Made by a program: the position numbers and the translations under genes
Notes under the pieces: model-generated
The model's input: only the letters and a program-made list of their open reading frames with translations
What the model was told of the DNA's origin: nothing
Database searches by the model: none
Assembly: GCA_965277835.1 (NCBI GenBank)
Contig: OZ255841.1
Span: forward strand, 992,001-1,056,000
From: Arcticimaribacter sp965277835
GTDB lineage: Bacteria; Bacteroidota; Bacteroidia; Flavobacteriales; Flavobacteriaceae
Direction: 5' to 3'
DNA: 64,000 bases
Shown here: in pieces, positions 44,832 through 54,248 of the stretch
Layout: each line of letters begins with the position of its first letter
How positions within the stretch are numbered: the first letter of the stretch is position 1

Positions 44832-47800
44832 CGCTTTATGAATTTTATCGTTTCTTCATTTTCTCCGTTATATATCTTTATGAAATAATTACCCGATGAT
44901 AAACCACTCATGTCTATAGCTACCCGCCGTTCTGAACCATCCACTATCACAGAATCTCCTTTAAGTGCATTCCCTTGAATATCGTAAATAACATAATCTA
45001 TTTGACTCAACTTGCCGCCTACCAAAATATACGCTAAGTCCTCTGCTGGGTTAGGGTATAATACCGAAGGTTTGGCTATATAAATTTCTTCTTTGTAAAC
45101 ACCTTGGCAATGTAAACCTGTGTTTACTTCTATCACATTAAGCCCTTCTTTTAAATTTAGGTTAACGTTTGAGCGTGATAGAACACGCTTAGGCTCATTG
45201 TTTACAACTACATTATAGTCTTTTGCCCCAGAAAGTAACAGCGTCAATGATAAATCACGTTCATTTACAAAAGATGACACACTCAGCGGCTGGGGCTCAC
45301 TTACAGGGATTATAAAACAACGCTCGTAAAACTTCGTAGGAATACGCACACATACATTATATGTACCACTCGAAAGATCAGGTATTTTTAAGCTAGATCC
45401 CTTAAACGTAAAATCTTTATTATACCCATTAGGTCCTGTTACGTTAACCGCATAATTATCTTCTATAGCCTTTATTTCTATTGTTCCATTATTACGACTT
45501 GCACAAGTTTCATCTGATTTTGATAATATTACATTATTAAAATCCTTAGGGTACGTGTCACACACATCTCCTACGCCATCAAAGTCGGTGTCTTTTTGGT
45601 CTTTATTTGCCATCGTAGGACAATTGTCTACAGTATTCGAATATCCATCTGCGTCATCGTCTGCAACTACTTTAGTATCCAAACAAAACTTAATATTAAA
45701 TTCTGTCAGCCTGGCTTTAGTATTAGAAGGACTGTTATCTACTGACAAAGTCCATGTGCCTTGGGAAGATTTTCCTATAAAATCATTTAAATTCCCCTCT
45801 GGACGAAAAGAGTCCGTAAAAGGTCCTTGCGCTCCAGAAAGCGCTTTTGTTGACGATTGGTCTAAAATAGCGTTTATAATGCTGTGTGATTTAAGAGTCG
45901 ATCCGATTCCAGCAAAATCTCCAAGTCTTACCTCTGTGCCATCAGGTCCGATTAAAGTGAGATCTATTCCTAATCTTTCCGCATCCGTAAAAATTGAAAC
46001 CTCTACATCTACATCTAGTACCGTATGGTTATATGGTATATATAAAGGTATCTTAGTGTTTTCTGTGAAGGAAAAACCTGAAACAGGGTCTATCTTCCCG
46101 TCAGCTATTGGTACTAATAAATTAGCATTCCCATCAAATACACATGTAATTATTATTGTCTTTAACGTCTGCTCTGCATAGCCACTTGTTCCACAATTAC
46201 TGAAAGCCCTAACCCTCCAATAATAAGTTGTGTCTTGCTCTAAATCTTGAGCAGGTGTAAACATGTTTGTATTTATAGTAGATGAAACCAGTATCGTTGA
46301 AAAATTACTCTGTTTAGAAAGTTCTATCGTATAGCCTGTAACACCGCCATCTGCTTGCCAATTAAACACAGGGCGTAAAGGTTGTGTAAATACAGCTGTT
46401 GAAGTTAAACTCATTGGCATAGCTGCATTAGTTGATAAGCGACGATATTCTAAAAGACTAGTATCTTTAACCGAACCAGATGTAGCCACTAAGGTCATAG
46501 AATATAAGCCTGATAAAGAAGATAAATTACTAAATGTAATTGTTCCTGGCACACTTGCCCCTGAAGCACTCGTCTGTGGGGTTATCGCAGCAGTAACTCC
46601 CGAAGGAAGATTGGTTGCACTTAAATTAATCGCGCCTGTAAAACCAGCATAACGCTCCAAATCAAAACCATAAGACACAGAAGAGGTTGTGTCACATTCT
46701 GTTATTGAACTGCTCTTAAGAACAGTTCCAAACTGACGCTTAACTACCGTAAATGGTTGACTGTTTACTGCAAAATAAATACCCCCATCTGCCTTTATCA
46801 TCAAGCGGGTACTGGTCGAAACTAAACTCTCTGGGACTTTATATTCATAGCTCCCATCATTAGGGGTCTTTGCTGCTAAAAGCATATTGAAGTTTTGACC
46901 TCCATCGGTAGATAAATAAATAGAAACCGTCTTAGTGTTTATAGGTGCCTTATCCGTGTTTGCCACATCCCATGTAATACGTTCTCTAGCGCCTGTCTTC
47001 CAAACTAAACCTGTGGTGTTTTGCGAGGTAATCTTAAAAGGCCCTGAATTGGGATCTACTTGTACTAATTTAATATCGCGTACGGTTTGTCCTACTCCTG
47101 TGACTGTAGCCGAACGATCGCGTACGGTTACCCCCCAAGTAAGCGTTCTGCTCACCGTAGAAACGGTTTCCCAATCATCGCTATTATCTCTAGGGTTAGT
47201 TGATGTTAATCGTCCTGCCAATACACGAGACATCGTAGGAATTGTACGTTTAGGAGAACGCACAGGCGGAAACGAACGGTTCTGTGGACCAACTACAAGA
47301 GTAGGCCCAAATGATATTTCCGAAATAGGTACAGTAGTAACATCCATTTGTTCCCAACAATACGTTAACACATCATTATCAGTATCTGTAGCAGTTGCAA
47401 TCAACTCATAAGCAGTGCCCTTAGGAATACTTATATCCGCTCCTGCCGATACAGTTGGGGCTTTATTGCTAATCGCAGTCTTTGCACCACAAGATATAGT
47501 AGCTATATAATTCTCTATTTGTCTAATAGTACTGTGGTGAAAATAAGGCGCTCTACTCATAGCTGATTGAACACTCGGTGGTGTTCCTGGATAGCTCATT
47601 ATAGTTGATCCACTACCAGGTTCAACATTATCTGACATAGGCTCAATAAAATGCGAAAATGAATGGCTTGCTCCAAACTGATGTCCTACTTCATGTGCAA
47701 AAGTGTATAAAAACCTAGCATCTATAATACCGTCAGTTCTACTAACGCCATACCATTTATTCTCAGTGCATACAGAACCTATCTCTGCAATACCTCCACC

Positions 47801-48646
47801 GCTTTCTTCAAATAAATGCCCTATATCGTATTTATTTACTCCAAAATTATCAAATACCGTACTTCGCCCTGGAATGGGCGCTGTCTTTGGGTCGTCAAAT
47901 ATTAAATCTACTCCTGAAACCAACTGAAAACGAACTGCAAGTTCCGTCTCAAAAATCTGATTAAGCTGGTTTACCATACTCACTACCTTAGCGAAAGCAT
48001 CTTCCTTATTTGTCCCATTTGCAGCATTATTATCTCCAAAAATCAATGTGAATGATGGTACTGTGGTTATTACCATCCGATATGTCCTTAGCATACTATC
48101 TGAACCTCTTGCTTCTGCTGAACGTGCCTTATAGTTACTCACATCTACACCCCCTTTTACCAAACATTCAAAATCGCCTCCCTTTACGTCTCCCTGCTTA
48201 TAAAAAACATGCACGCTTTTATCCTCTCCACGCTTTGGCTCAATAAAATGATAGCCTCCAGGGTAATGTAGCATCGCGGCTATACCCTGTGGGGAATAAC
48301 TCCAACGCACTGTTACGTCTTTTCTTGTTTTACTTATACCTCTATATACACCAATATTGGGGTGCTTCTTCGCTAACTCTGGAGATAGCAAATTGTCTTC
48401 TACTACTACAAAAGTTTCCATCTCCCCCAGTTCATTAGGGAACGTTATCGTTTGCTCTGCCTTTAACCCTCTACCTTGTACAAAGCCCTTAAACTGTTCT
48501 GTATCTAAAATAAGAGTCTTTATATTCTCTTCGGAAGCAATACCACGAGATAATAATTTATCTGTACTAAATTTCCATAAATCTTGAGAATAAAGGGAAA
48601 AAGAAACTAATGCCCCTAATATGAATAGTCCGAGTTTTGTTCTCAT
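44828..48646 (-). CDS. Secreted reprolysin-like metalloprotease, array copy 2, T9SS cargo
   Basis: A 1,272-residue paralogue with the same layout as copy 1: signal peptide, propeptide, HEVGHQFGASH catalytic site, IMSYPG Met-turn, PKD, Ig and fibronectin-like domains, P-domain, thrombospondin-3-like segment and T9SS tail. It differs around the catalytic cleft (HLFEESGGGIAEIGSVC) and in the P-domain (VEVSIFTDAERLGIDLTLIG). Only a 62-base spacer separates it from the upstream lipoprotein gene, and the promoter part of the leader is missing. It is therefore probably transcribed from the copy-3 promoter. Start ATG at 48646, by the same argument as for copy 1. Confidence 0.88.
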   Translation of the reverse strand: MRTKLGLFILGALVSFSLYSQDLWKFSTDKLLSRGIASEENIKTLILDTEQFKGFVQGRGLKAEQTITFPNELGEMETFVVVEDNLLSPELAKKHPNIGVYRGISKTRKDVTVRWSYSPQGIAAMLHYPGGYHFIEPKRGEDKSVHVFYKQGDVKGGDFECLVKGGVDVSNYKARSAEARGSDSMLRTYRMVITTVPSFTLIFGDNNAANGTNKEDAFAKVVSMVNQLNQIFETELAVRFQLVSGVDLIFDDPKTAPIPGRSTVFDNFGVNKYDIGHLFEESGGGIAEIGSVCTENKWYGVSRTDGIIDARFLYTFAHEVGHQFGASHSFSHFIEPMSDNVEPGSGSTIMSYPGTPPSVQSAMSRAPYFHHSTIRQIENYIATISCGAKTAISNKAPTVSAGADISIPKGTAYELIATATDTDNDVLTYCWEQMDVTTVPISEISFGPTLVVGPQNRSFPPVRSPKRTIPTMSRVLAGRLTSTNPRDNSDDWETVSTVSRTLTWGVTVRDRSATVTGVGQTVRDIKLVQVDPNSGPFKITSQNTTGLVWKTGARERITWDVANTDKAPINTKTVSIYLSTDGGQNFNMLLAAKTPNDGSYEYKVPESLVSTSTRLMIKADGGIYFAVNSQPFTVVKRQFGTVLKSSSITECDTTSSVSYGFDLERYAGFTGAINLSATNLPSGVTAAITPQTSASGASVPGTITFSNLSSLSGLYSMTLVATSGSVKDTSLLEYRRLSTNAAMPMSLTSTAVFTQPLRPVFNWQADGGVTGYTIELSKQSNFSTILVSSTINTNMFTPAQDLEQDTTYYWRVRAFSNCGTSGYAEQTLKTIIITCVFDGNANLLVPIADGKIDPVSGFSFTENTKIPLYIPYNHTVLDVDVEVSIFTDAERLGIDLTLIGPDGTEVRLGDFAGIGSTLKSHSIINAILDQSSTKALSGAQGPFTDSFRPEGNLNDFIGKSSQGTWTLSVDNSPSNTKARLTEFNIKFCLDTKVVADDDADGYSNTVDNCPTMANKDQKDTDFDGVGDVCDTYPKDFNNVILSKSDETCASRNNGTIEIKAIEDNYAVNVTGPNGYNKDFTFKGSSLKIPDLSSGTYNVCVRIPTKFYERCFIIPVSEPQPLSVSSFVNERDLSLTLLLSGAKDYNVVVNNEPKRVLSRSNVNLNLKEGLNVIEVNTGLHCQGVYKEEIYIAKPSVLYPNPAEDLAYILVGGKLSQIDYVIYDIQGNALKGDSVIVDGSERRVAIDMSGLSSGNYFIKIYNGENEETIKFIKR

Positions 48647-48710
48647 CACCTTTCTGGTTTAAGTTTTTGGAGCATCTAAAAGTCAAATGCTAGATTGAAA
48701 AAATAATTTA

Positions 48711-49430
48711 TTATCGATAAATAAAATTATATATATCTGATAATGATTCAGCCCCTTTTTTGTCAACTGTTATAATCTGCCAATAATACGTTTCAAACTT
48801 TTCTCCTGTAGGAAGCGTGTCAAACGATTGATTTCCAATATTTACATGGGCAATATTATCCTTTACTAATTTCAAAGTAGAAGTGCTTGTGCCTAAATGA
48901 AATTGGTAATGACTAATATCATTATCTGGATCGGAACCTGACCATAAAAAATTAATCTGGCTTCCACCGAACGGAACACTTCCAAAACCTCCTTTAGCTG
49001 GGGACATCAATTTAGCTGAAAAAGGAGCATGGCTCTGTTCTTGAACACGTTCTAAATAAAAATTCCAAACCTCACTCTTTGTCGTTGCAGTACTACCCGT
49101 AGCACCCGACAAAACCCACCACGAATAAGGTGCACCTCTATCTAAGGTTAAGGTTGTCTCTGTGGTGCTTACTGTACTCTTCTTCTCTGCTTTGGTTAAA
49201 CTGTTTGCCACCACAACCGTATAAGAATCCGTGTTTTGCGATGCTGCCCATTCGAAACGAACAACACCCGTAGTAGATGTGGTTGACACTGGTACACATG
49301 CATTGTCCTTCTCTGGCTTAGACAAAGTCGCCGCCGTAGGAGTAGGCCCTGCCGGCTCTGTAGTCGTTGAACTCTTAGAGCACGAATACATCGAACATAT
49401 CGTAATTAATAATACTATCCCTTTTTTCAT
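48711..49430 (-). CDS. Array lipoprotein with two fibronectin-III-like domains (partner of copy 3)
   Basis: A 239-residue lipoprotein with lipobox CSMYSC, a TTTEPAGPTPT linker and two fibronectin-III-like repeats. The first repeat is almost identical to its paralogues. The second differs in one loop, reading GGFGSVPFGGSQINFLW where the copy-2 partner has GGPGLVNLITNNIEFTW. It starts inside the stop codon of metalloprotease copy 3 (ATGA). Its end, WQIITVDKKGAES, matches the vestigial gene at 39987-40094. Function unknown. Confidence 0.82.
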   Translation of the reverse strand: MKKGIVLLITICSMYSCSKSSTTTEPAGPTPTAATLSKPEKDNACVPVSTTSTTGVVRFEWAASQNTDSYTVVVANSLTKAEKKSTVSTTETTLTLDRGAPYSWWVLSGATGSTATTKSEVWNFYLERVQEQSHAPFSAKLMSPAKGGFGSVPFGGSQINFLWSGSDPDNDISHYQFHLGTSTSTLKLVKDNIAHVNIGNQSFDTLPTGEKFETYYWQIITVDKKGAESLSDIYNFIYR

Positions 49431-52400
49431 CGCTTTATGAATTTTATTGTTTCTTCATTTTCTCCGTTATATATCTTTATAAAGTAATTACCCGATGATA
49501 AATCACTCATGTCTATAGCTACACGCCGTTCTGAACCATCCACTATCACAGAATCCCCTTTGAGTGCATTACCTTGAATATCATAAATAACATAGTCTAT
49601 CTGGCTCAACCTACCGCCTACTAAAATATATGCTAAGTCCTCTGCTGGGTTAGGGTATAATACCGAAGGTTTGGCTATATAAATCTCTTCTTTGTAAACA
49701 CCTTGACAGTCTAAATCTGTCTTTACTTCTATCACATTAAGCCCTTCTTTTAAATTTAGGTTAACGTTTGATCGTGACAGAACACGCTTAGGTTCATTGT
49801 TTACAACTACATTATAATCTTTTGAACCAGAAAGCAATAAGGTCAATGATAAATCGCGCTCGTTTACAAAAGATGACACGCTCAGCGGTTGGGGTTCGCT
49901 TATAGGGATTCTAAAACAACGCTCGTAAGACTTATCAGGAATACGCACACACACATTATATGTACCACTCGAAAGATCAGGTATTTTAAAACTAGATCCC
50001 TTAAACGTAAAATCTTTATTATACCCATTAGGACCTGTTACGTTAACCGCATAACTATCTTCTAAAGCCTGTATTTCTATTGCGCCATTATTACGACTTG
50101 CGCAAGTCTCTTCTGATTTTAATACAGTTATATTCTTAAACTCATTAGGATACGTATCACACATATCTCCTATGCCATCAATGTCACTGTCTTTTTGGTC
50201 TTTATTTGCCATCGTAGGGCAATTATCTGCTCTATTCGAATATCCATCTGCGTCATCGTCTGTAATCATTGCTTTAGCATCCAAACAAAACTTGATGATA
50301 AACTCTGTCAGCCTGACTTTACCCTTAAGACTAGAATTATATATTTCCAAAGTCCATGTCCCTTTAGTAGATCCTCCTATAAAATAATCTAAACTTTCTT
50401 CTGGACGAAAAGAGCCTGTATAAGGTGGTCGCGCTTCAGAAATCGCTTTTGTTGACGATTGGTCAAAAACAGTGTTTATAAGACCGCGTGTTGTAAAGGA
50501 TCTTCCGAATCCAACAAAATCCCCAAGTCTTGACCATTCGGGATAAGGTGCGTATAAAGTGAAAGATGTACTCACTTTATCCTCATCCGTAAAAACTGAA
50601 AGCTCTACATCTATATCTAGTATAGTATGGTCATATGGTATATATAGTTTTACTTCAGTTCGTGCTGAGGTGGTAGCACCTGAATTAGGGTCTAGCTTCG
50701 AGTTAGGTAATAGTACTGATAAATTAGCATTCCCATCAAATACACATGCAATTATTATTGTTTTAAACGTCTGCTCTGCATAGCCACTTGTTCCACAACT
50801 ACTAAAAGCCCTAACCCTCCAATAATAAGTTGTCTCTTGCTCTAAATTTTGAGCAGGTGTAAACGTATTTGTGCTTAACGTAGATGAAACCACTATCGTT
50901 GAAAAATCACTCTGCTTAGAAAGCTCTATCGTATAGCCTGTAACACCGCCATCTGCTTGCCAACTAAACACAGGGCGCAAAGGTTGCGTAAACACATTTG
51001 TTGCGGTTAAACTCGTAGGCGTAGCTGCATTAGTTGATAAGCGACGGTACTCTAAAAGATTAGTGTCTTTAACCGAACCAGATGTAGCCACTAAGGTCAT
51101 AGAATATAAGCCTGACGAAGGTAAATTACTAAATGTAATTGTCCCTGGTACACTTGCCCCTGAAGCACTCGTCTGTGGGGTTATCACAGCAGTAACTCCC
51201 GAGGGGAGGTTGGTTGCACTTAAATTAATCGCGCCTGTAAAACCAGCATAACGCTCCAAATCAAAACCATAAGACACAGAAGAGGTTGTGTCACATTCTT
51301 CTATTGAACTGCTCTTAAGAACAACTCCAAACTGACGCTTAACTATTGTAAATGGTTGGCTGTTTACTGCAAAATAAATACCCCCATCTGCCTTTATCAT
51401 CAAGCGGGTACTGGTCGAAACTAAACTCTCTGAGACTTTATATTCATAACTCCCATCATTAGGCGTGTTTGCTGCCACAAGTGTATTGAAGTTTTGACCT
51501 CCATCGGTAGATAAATAAATAGAAACCGTCTTAGTATTTATAGGTGCCTTATCCGTGTTTGCTACATCCCATGTAATACGTTCTTTTGCACCTGTCCTCC
51601 AAACCAAACCTGTGGTGTTTTGCGAGGTAACCTTAAAAGGCCCTGAGTTAGGATCTACTTGTATTAATTTAATATCGCGTACGGTTTGTCCTACTCCTGT
51701 GACTGTAGCCGAACGGTCGCGTACGGTTATTCCCCAAGTAAGCGTTCTGCTCACCGTAGAAACGGTTTCCCAATCATCGGTATTACTTATAGGGTTAGTT
51801 GTTGTTAATCGTCCTGCTAATACACGAGACATCGTAGGGATTGTACGTTTAGGAGAGCGCACAGGCGCAAACGAACGGTTCTGCGGTCCAACTACAAGGG
51901 TAGGCCCAAATGATGCACTAGTAACAGCTACAGTAGTAAAATCCATTTGTTCCCAACAATACGTTAACACATCATTATCGGTGTCTGTAGCGGTTGCAGT
52001 CAACTCATAAGCAGTACCCATAGGAATACTTATATCCGCTCCTGCCGATACAGTTGGGGCTTTATTGCTAATCGCAGTCTTTACACCACAAGATACGGTA
52101 GCTATATAATTCTCTATTTGTCTAATAGTATTGTGGTGAAAATAAGGTTTTCTATCTGCACTTGGTTGAACACTCGGAAATGTCCCTGGATAGCTCATTA
52201 TAGTTGATCCACTGCCAGGTTCAACAGTATGTTCATCTACTGTTTCAAACTCAATAATATGCGTAAATGAATGGCTTGCTCCAAACTGATGCCCTACTTC
52301 ATGTGCAAAAGTGTATAAAAACTTGGGATTCATAATAGCGTTAGTTCTACTAATTCCATACCATTTACCATCAGTGCATGCAATACTTTGAAATGTAATA

Positions 52401-53257
52401 CCTCCACTGCCACTTTCAAATAAATGTCCTACATCGTATTTATCTGCTCCAAAATTATCAAATATTGATTTTGCCCCTGGAAGGGGTGCTGTCTTTGGGT
52501 CGTCAAATATTAAATCTACTCCTGAAACTAATTGAAACCGAATTCCTAATTCCGTCTCATAAATCTGATTAAGCTCGTTTACCGTACTCACCACCTTAGC
52601 AAAGGCATCTTGCTTATTTGTCCCATTTGCATCATTATTATCTCCAAAAATTAATGTGAATGATACCGATGCGGTTATCGCTATCCGATATGTCCTTAGC
52701 ATACTATCTGAAGCTCTTGCTGAACGTGCCTTATAGTTACTCACATCTACATCTATGCCTCTCCCTTTTGTTAAACATTCAAAATCGCCTCCCTTTACGT
52801 CTCCCTGCTTATAAAAAACATGCACGCTTTTATCCTCTCCTCGCTTTGGCTCAATAAAATGATAACCTCCAGGGTAATGCAGCATCGCGGCTATACCCTG
52901 TGGGGAATAACTCCAACGCACTGTTACGTCTTTTCTTGTTTTACTTATGCCTCTATATACGCCAATATTAGGGTGTTTCTTCGCTAACTCTGGAGATAGT
53001 AGATTATCTTCTACTACTACAAAAGTTTCCATTTTCCCCAGTTCATTAGGGAACGTTATCGTTTGCTCTGCTTTTAACCCTCTACCTTGTACAAAACCCT
53101 TAAACTGTTCTGTATCTAAAATAAGAGTCTTTATATTCTCTTCAGAAGCAATGCCTCGAGATAATAACTTATCTGTACTAAATTTCCATAAATCTTGAGA
53201 ATGAAGGGAAAAAGATAGTAATATCCCTAATATAAATAGTGTAAGTTTTGTTCTCAT
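49427..53257 (-). CDS. Secreted reprolysin-like metalloprotease, array copy 3, T9SS cargo
   Basis: The longest paralogue, 1,276 residues, same domain order as copies 1, 2 and 4. The catalytic site is HEVGHQFGASH and the Met-turn IMSYPG. The P-domain is the most divergent of the four: EVKLYIPYDHTILDIDVEL, then SFTLYAPYPEWSRLGDF and YFIGGSTKGTWTLEIYN where the others have DFIGKSSQGTWTL. The T9SS tail is nearly unchanged. It has a full leader with a TACATTTG candidate promoter and probably drives a four-gene transcript down to 44115. Start ATG at 53257. Confidence 0.88.
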   Translation of the reverse strand: MRTKLTLFILGILLSFSLHSQDLWKFSTDKLLSRGIASEENIKTLILDTEQFKGFVQGRGLKAEQTITFPNELGKMETFVVVEDNLLSPELAKKHPNIGVYRGISKTRKDVTVRWSYSPQGIAAMLHYPGGYHFIEPKRGEDKSVHVFYKQGDVKGGDFECLTKGRGIDVDVSNYKARSARASDSMLRTYRIAITASVSFTLIFGDNNDANGTNKQDAFAKVVSTVNELNQIYETELGIRFQLVSGVDLIFDDPKTAPLPGAKSIFDNFGADKYDVGHLFESGSGGITFQSIACTDGKWYGISRTNAIMNPKFLYTFAHEVGHQFGASHSFTHIIEFETVDEHTVEPGSGSTIMSYPGTFPSVQPSADRKPYFHHNTIRQIENYIATVSCGVKTAISNKAPTVSAGADISIPMGTAYELTATATDTDNDVLTYCWEQMDFTTVAVTSASFGPTLVVGPQNRSFAPVRSPKRTIPTMSRVLAGRLTTTNPISNTDDWETVSTVSRTLTWGITVRDRSATVTGVGQTVRDIKLIQVDPNSGPFKVTSQNTTGLVWRTGAKERITWDVANTDKAPINTKTVSIYLSTDGGQNFNTLVAANTPNDGSYEYKVSESLVSTSTRLMIKADGGIYFAVNSQPFTIVKRQFGVVLKSSSIEECDTTSSVSYGFDLERYAGFTGAINLSATNLPSGVTAVITPQTSASGASVPGTITFSNLPSSGLYSMTLVATSGSVKDTNLLEYRRLSTNAATPTSLTATNVFTQPLRPVFSWQADGGVTGYTIELSKQSDFSTIVVSSTLSTNTFTPAQNLEQETTYYWRVRAFSSCGTSGYAEQTFKTIIIACVFDGNANLSVLLPNSKLDPNSGATTSARTEVKLYIPYDHTILDIDVELSVFTDEDKVSTSFTLYAPYPEWSRLGDFVGFGRSFTTRGLINTVFDQSSTKAISEARPPYTGSFRPEESLDYFIGGSTKGTWTLEIYNSSLKGKVRLTEFIIKFCLDAKAMITDDDADGYSNRADNCPTMANKDQKDSDIDGIGDMCDTYPNEFKNITVLKSEETCASRNNGAIEIQALEDSYAVNVTGPNGYNKDFTFKGSSFKIPDLSSGTYNVCVRIPDKSYERCFRIPISEPQPLSVSSFVNERDLSLTLLLSGSKDYNVVVNNEPKRVLSRSNVNLNLKEGLNVIEVKTDLDCQGVYKEEIYIAKPSVLYPNPAEDLAYILVGGRLSQIDYVIYDIQGNALKGDSVIVDGSERRVAIDMSDLSSGNYFIKIYNGENEETIKFIKR

Positions 53258-53341
53258 CACCTTTCTGGTTTAAATCTTTAGAGCATCTAAAAATCAAATA
53301 CTAAGTTGAAAAATAATGCGTCTTAAAGTGTTTGTCTATTT

Positions 53342-53349
53342 CAAATGTA
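53342..53349 (-). promoter_or_regulatory. Candidate -7 element for metalloprotease copy 3
   Basis: TACATTTG on the minus strand, 85 bases before the ATG, matching TAnnTTTG and placed as in copies 1 and 4. The 270-base spacer around it (53261-53531) holds the leader and the AT-rich upstream DNA shared with copy 4; no gene is seen in it. Confidence 0.55.
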
Positions 53350-53512
53350 ATAATGTTATTTTATATACAAATAAAAATATTTTATAAATCTTAAAAAAAA
53401 CTAAAAATTTAACATTTAATGAAATACTGCTTTTATAAAAAATATACAGCAAATTAACTTAGACTAAGTGAACGATTAATCTTTAAAGTCGTTTCTCTAA
53501 AGTAAAATTACG

Positions 53513-53571
53513 TATTTCTGATAATGATTCATTACCGAAAATTAAAACTATGTATTTCTGATAATGATTCA
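53513..53571 (-). repeat. Short direct repeat at the 3' end of an array lipoprotein gene
   Basis: A 19-base sequence, TATTTCTGATAATGATTCA, occurs at 53513-53531 and again at 53553-53571, 40 bases apart. The second is the end of the lipoprotein coding region (ESLSEIHSF). The first, after the stop codon, still encodes ESLSEIRNF in one frame and so is a duplicated 3' end. Confidence 0.75.
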
Positions 53572-54248
53572 ATCCCTTTTTTGTCAACTGTTATAATCCG
53601 CCAATAATACGTTTTACCCTTCCCTTCTGCAGGAAGCGTGTTAAACGATTGGGTTTCACTATTTGTATGGGTAATATTGTCCTTTATTAATTTTAAAGTA
53701 GAGGTGCTTGTGCCTAAATGAAATTGGTAATGACTAATATCATTATCTAAGTCAGAGCCTGACCATGTAAACTCAACATAGTTTGTATTGAATGCAGTGA
53801 ATCCAAGACCTCCATTAACTGGGTTTATCAATTTAGCTAAAAAAGGGGCGTGATTCTGCTGTTGAACACCCTCTAAATAAAAACCCCAAACCTCACTCTT
53901 TGTCGTTGCAGTACGACCCGTAGCACCCGACAAAACCCACCACGAATAAGGTGCACCTCTATCTAAGATTAAGGTTGTCTCTGTGGTGCTTACTGTACTC
54001 TTCTTTTCTGTTTTGGTTAAACTGTTTGCCACTACAACCGTATAAGAATCCGTGTTTTGCGACGCTGCCCATTCGAAACGAACAACACCCGTAGTAGATG
54101 TGGTTGACACTGGTACACATGCATTGTCTTTCTCTGGCTTAGACAAGGTTGCAGCGGTAGGAGCAGGTCCTGTCGGCTCTGCCGTTGAACTCTTAGAGCA
54201 CGAATACATCAAACATATCGTAACTAATAATACTATCCCTTTTCTCAT
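53532..54248 (-). CDS. Array lipoprotein with two fibronectin-III-like domains (partner of copy 4)
   Basis: A 238-residue lipoprotein, lipobox CLMYSC, with a linker and two fibronectin-III-like repeats. It shares EPTGPAPTAAT, GVQQQNHAPF and NPVNGG with the copy-2 partner. The variable loop in its second repeat reads GGLGFTAFNTNYVEFTW. The ATG overlaps the stop codon of metalloprotease copy 4. The 3' end carries a short downstream duplication. Role as a partner of the protease is inferred from coupling and repeated co-occurrence. Confidence 0.82.
   Translation of the reverse strand: MRKGIVLLVTICLMYSCSKSSTAEPTGPAPTAATLSKPEKDNACVPVSTTSTTGVVRFEWAASQNTDSYTVVVANSLTKTEKKSTVSTTETTLILDRGAPYSWWVLSGATGRTATTKSEVWGFYLEGVQQQNHAPFLAKLINPVNGGLGFTAFNTNYVEFTWSGSDLDNDISHYQFHLGTSTSTLKLIKDNITHTNSETQSFNTLPAEGKGKTYYWRIITVDKKGIESLSEIHSFNFR

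Noticed and set aside
45555..46181. Open frame of 208 codons opposite metalloprotease copy 2, with similar frames opposite the other copies.
   Set aside because: It is antisense to a well-conserved coding region, has no recognisable domain, and recurs only because the copies are similar.
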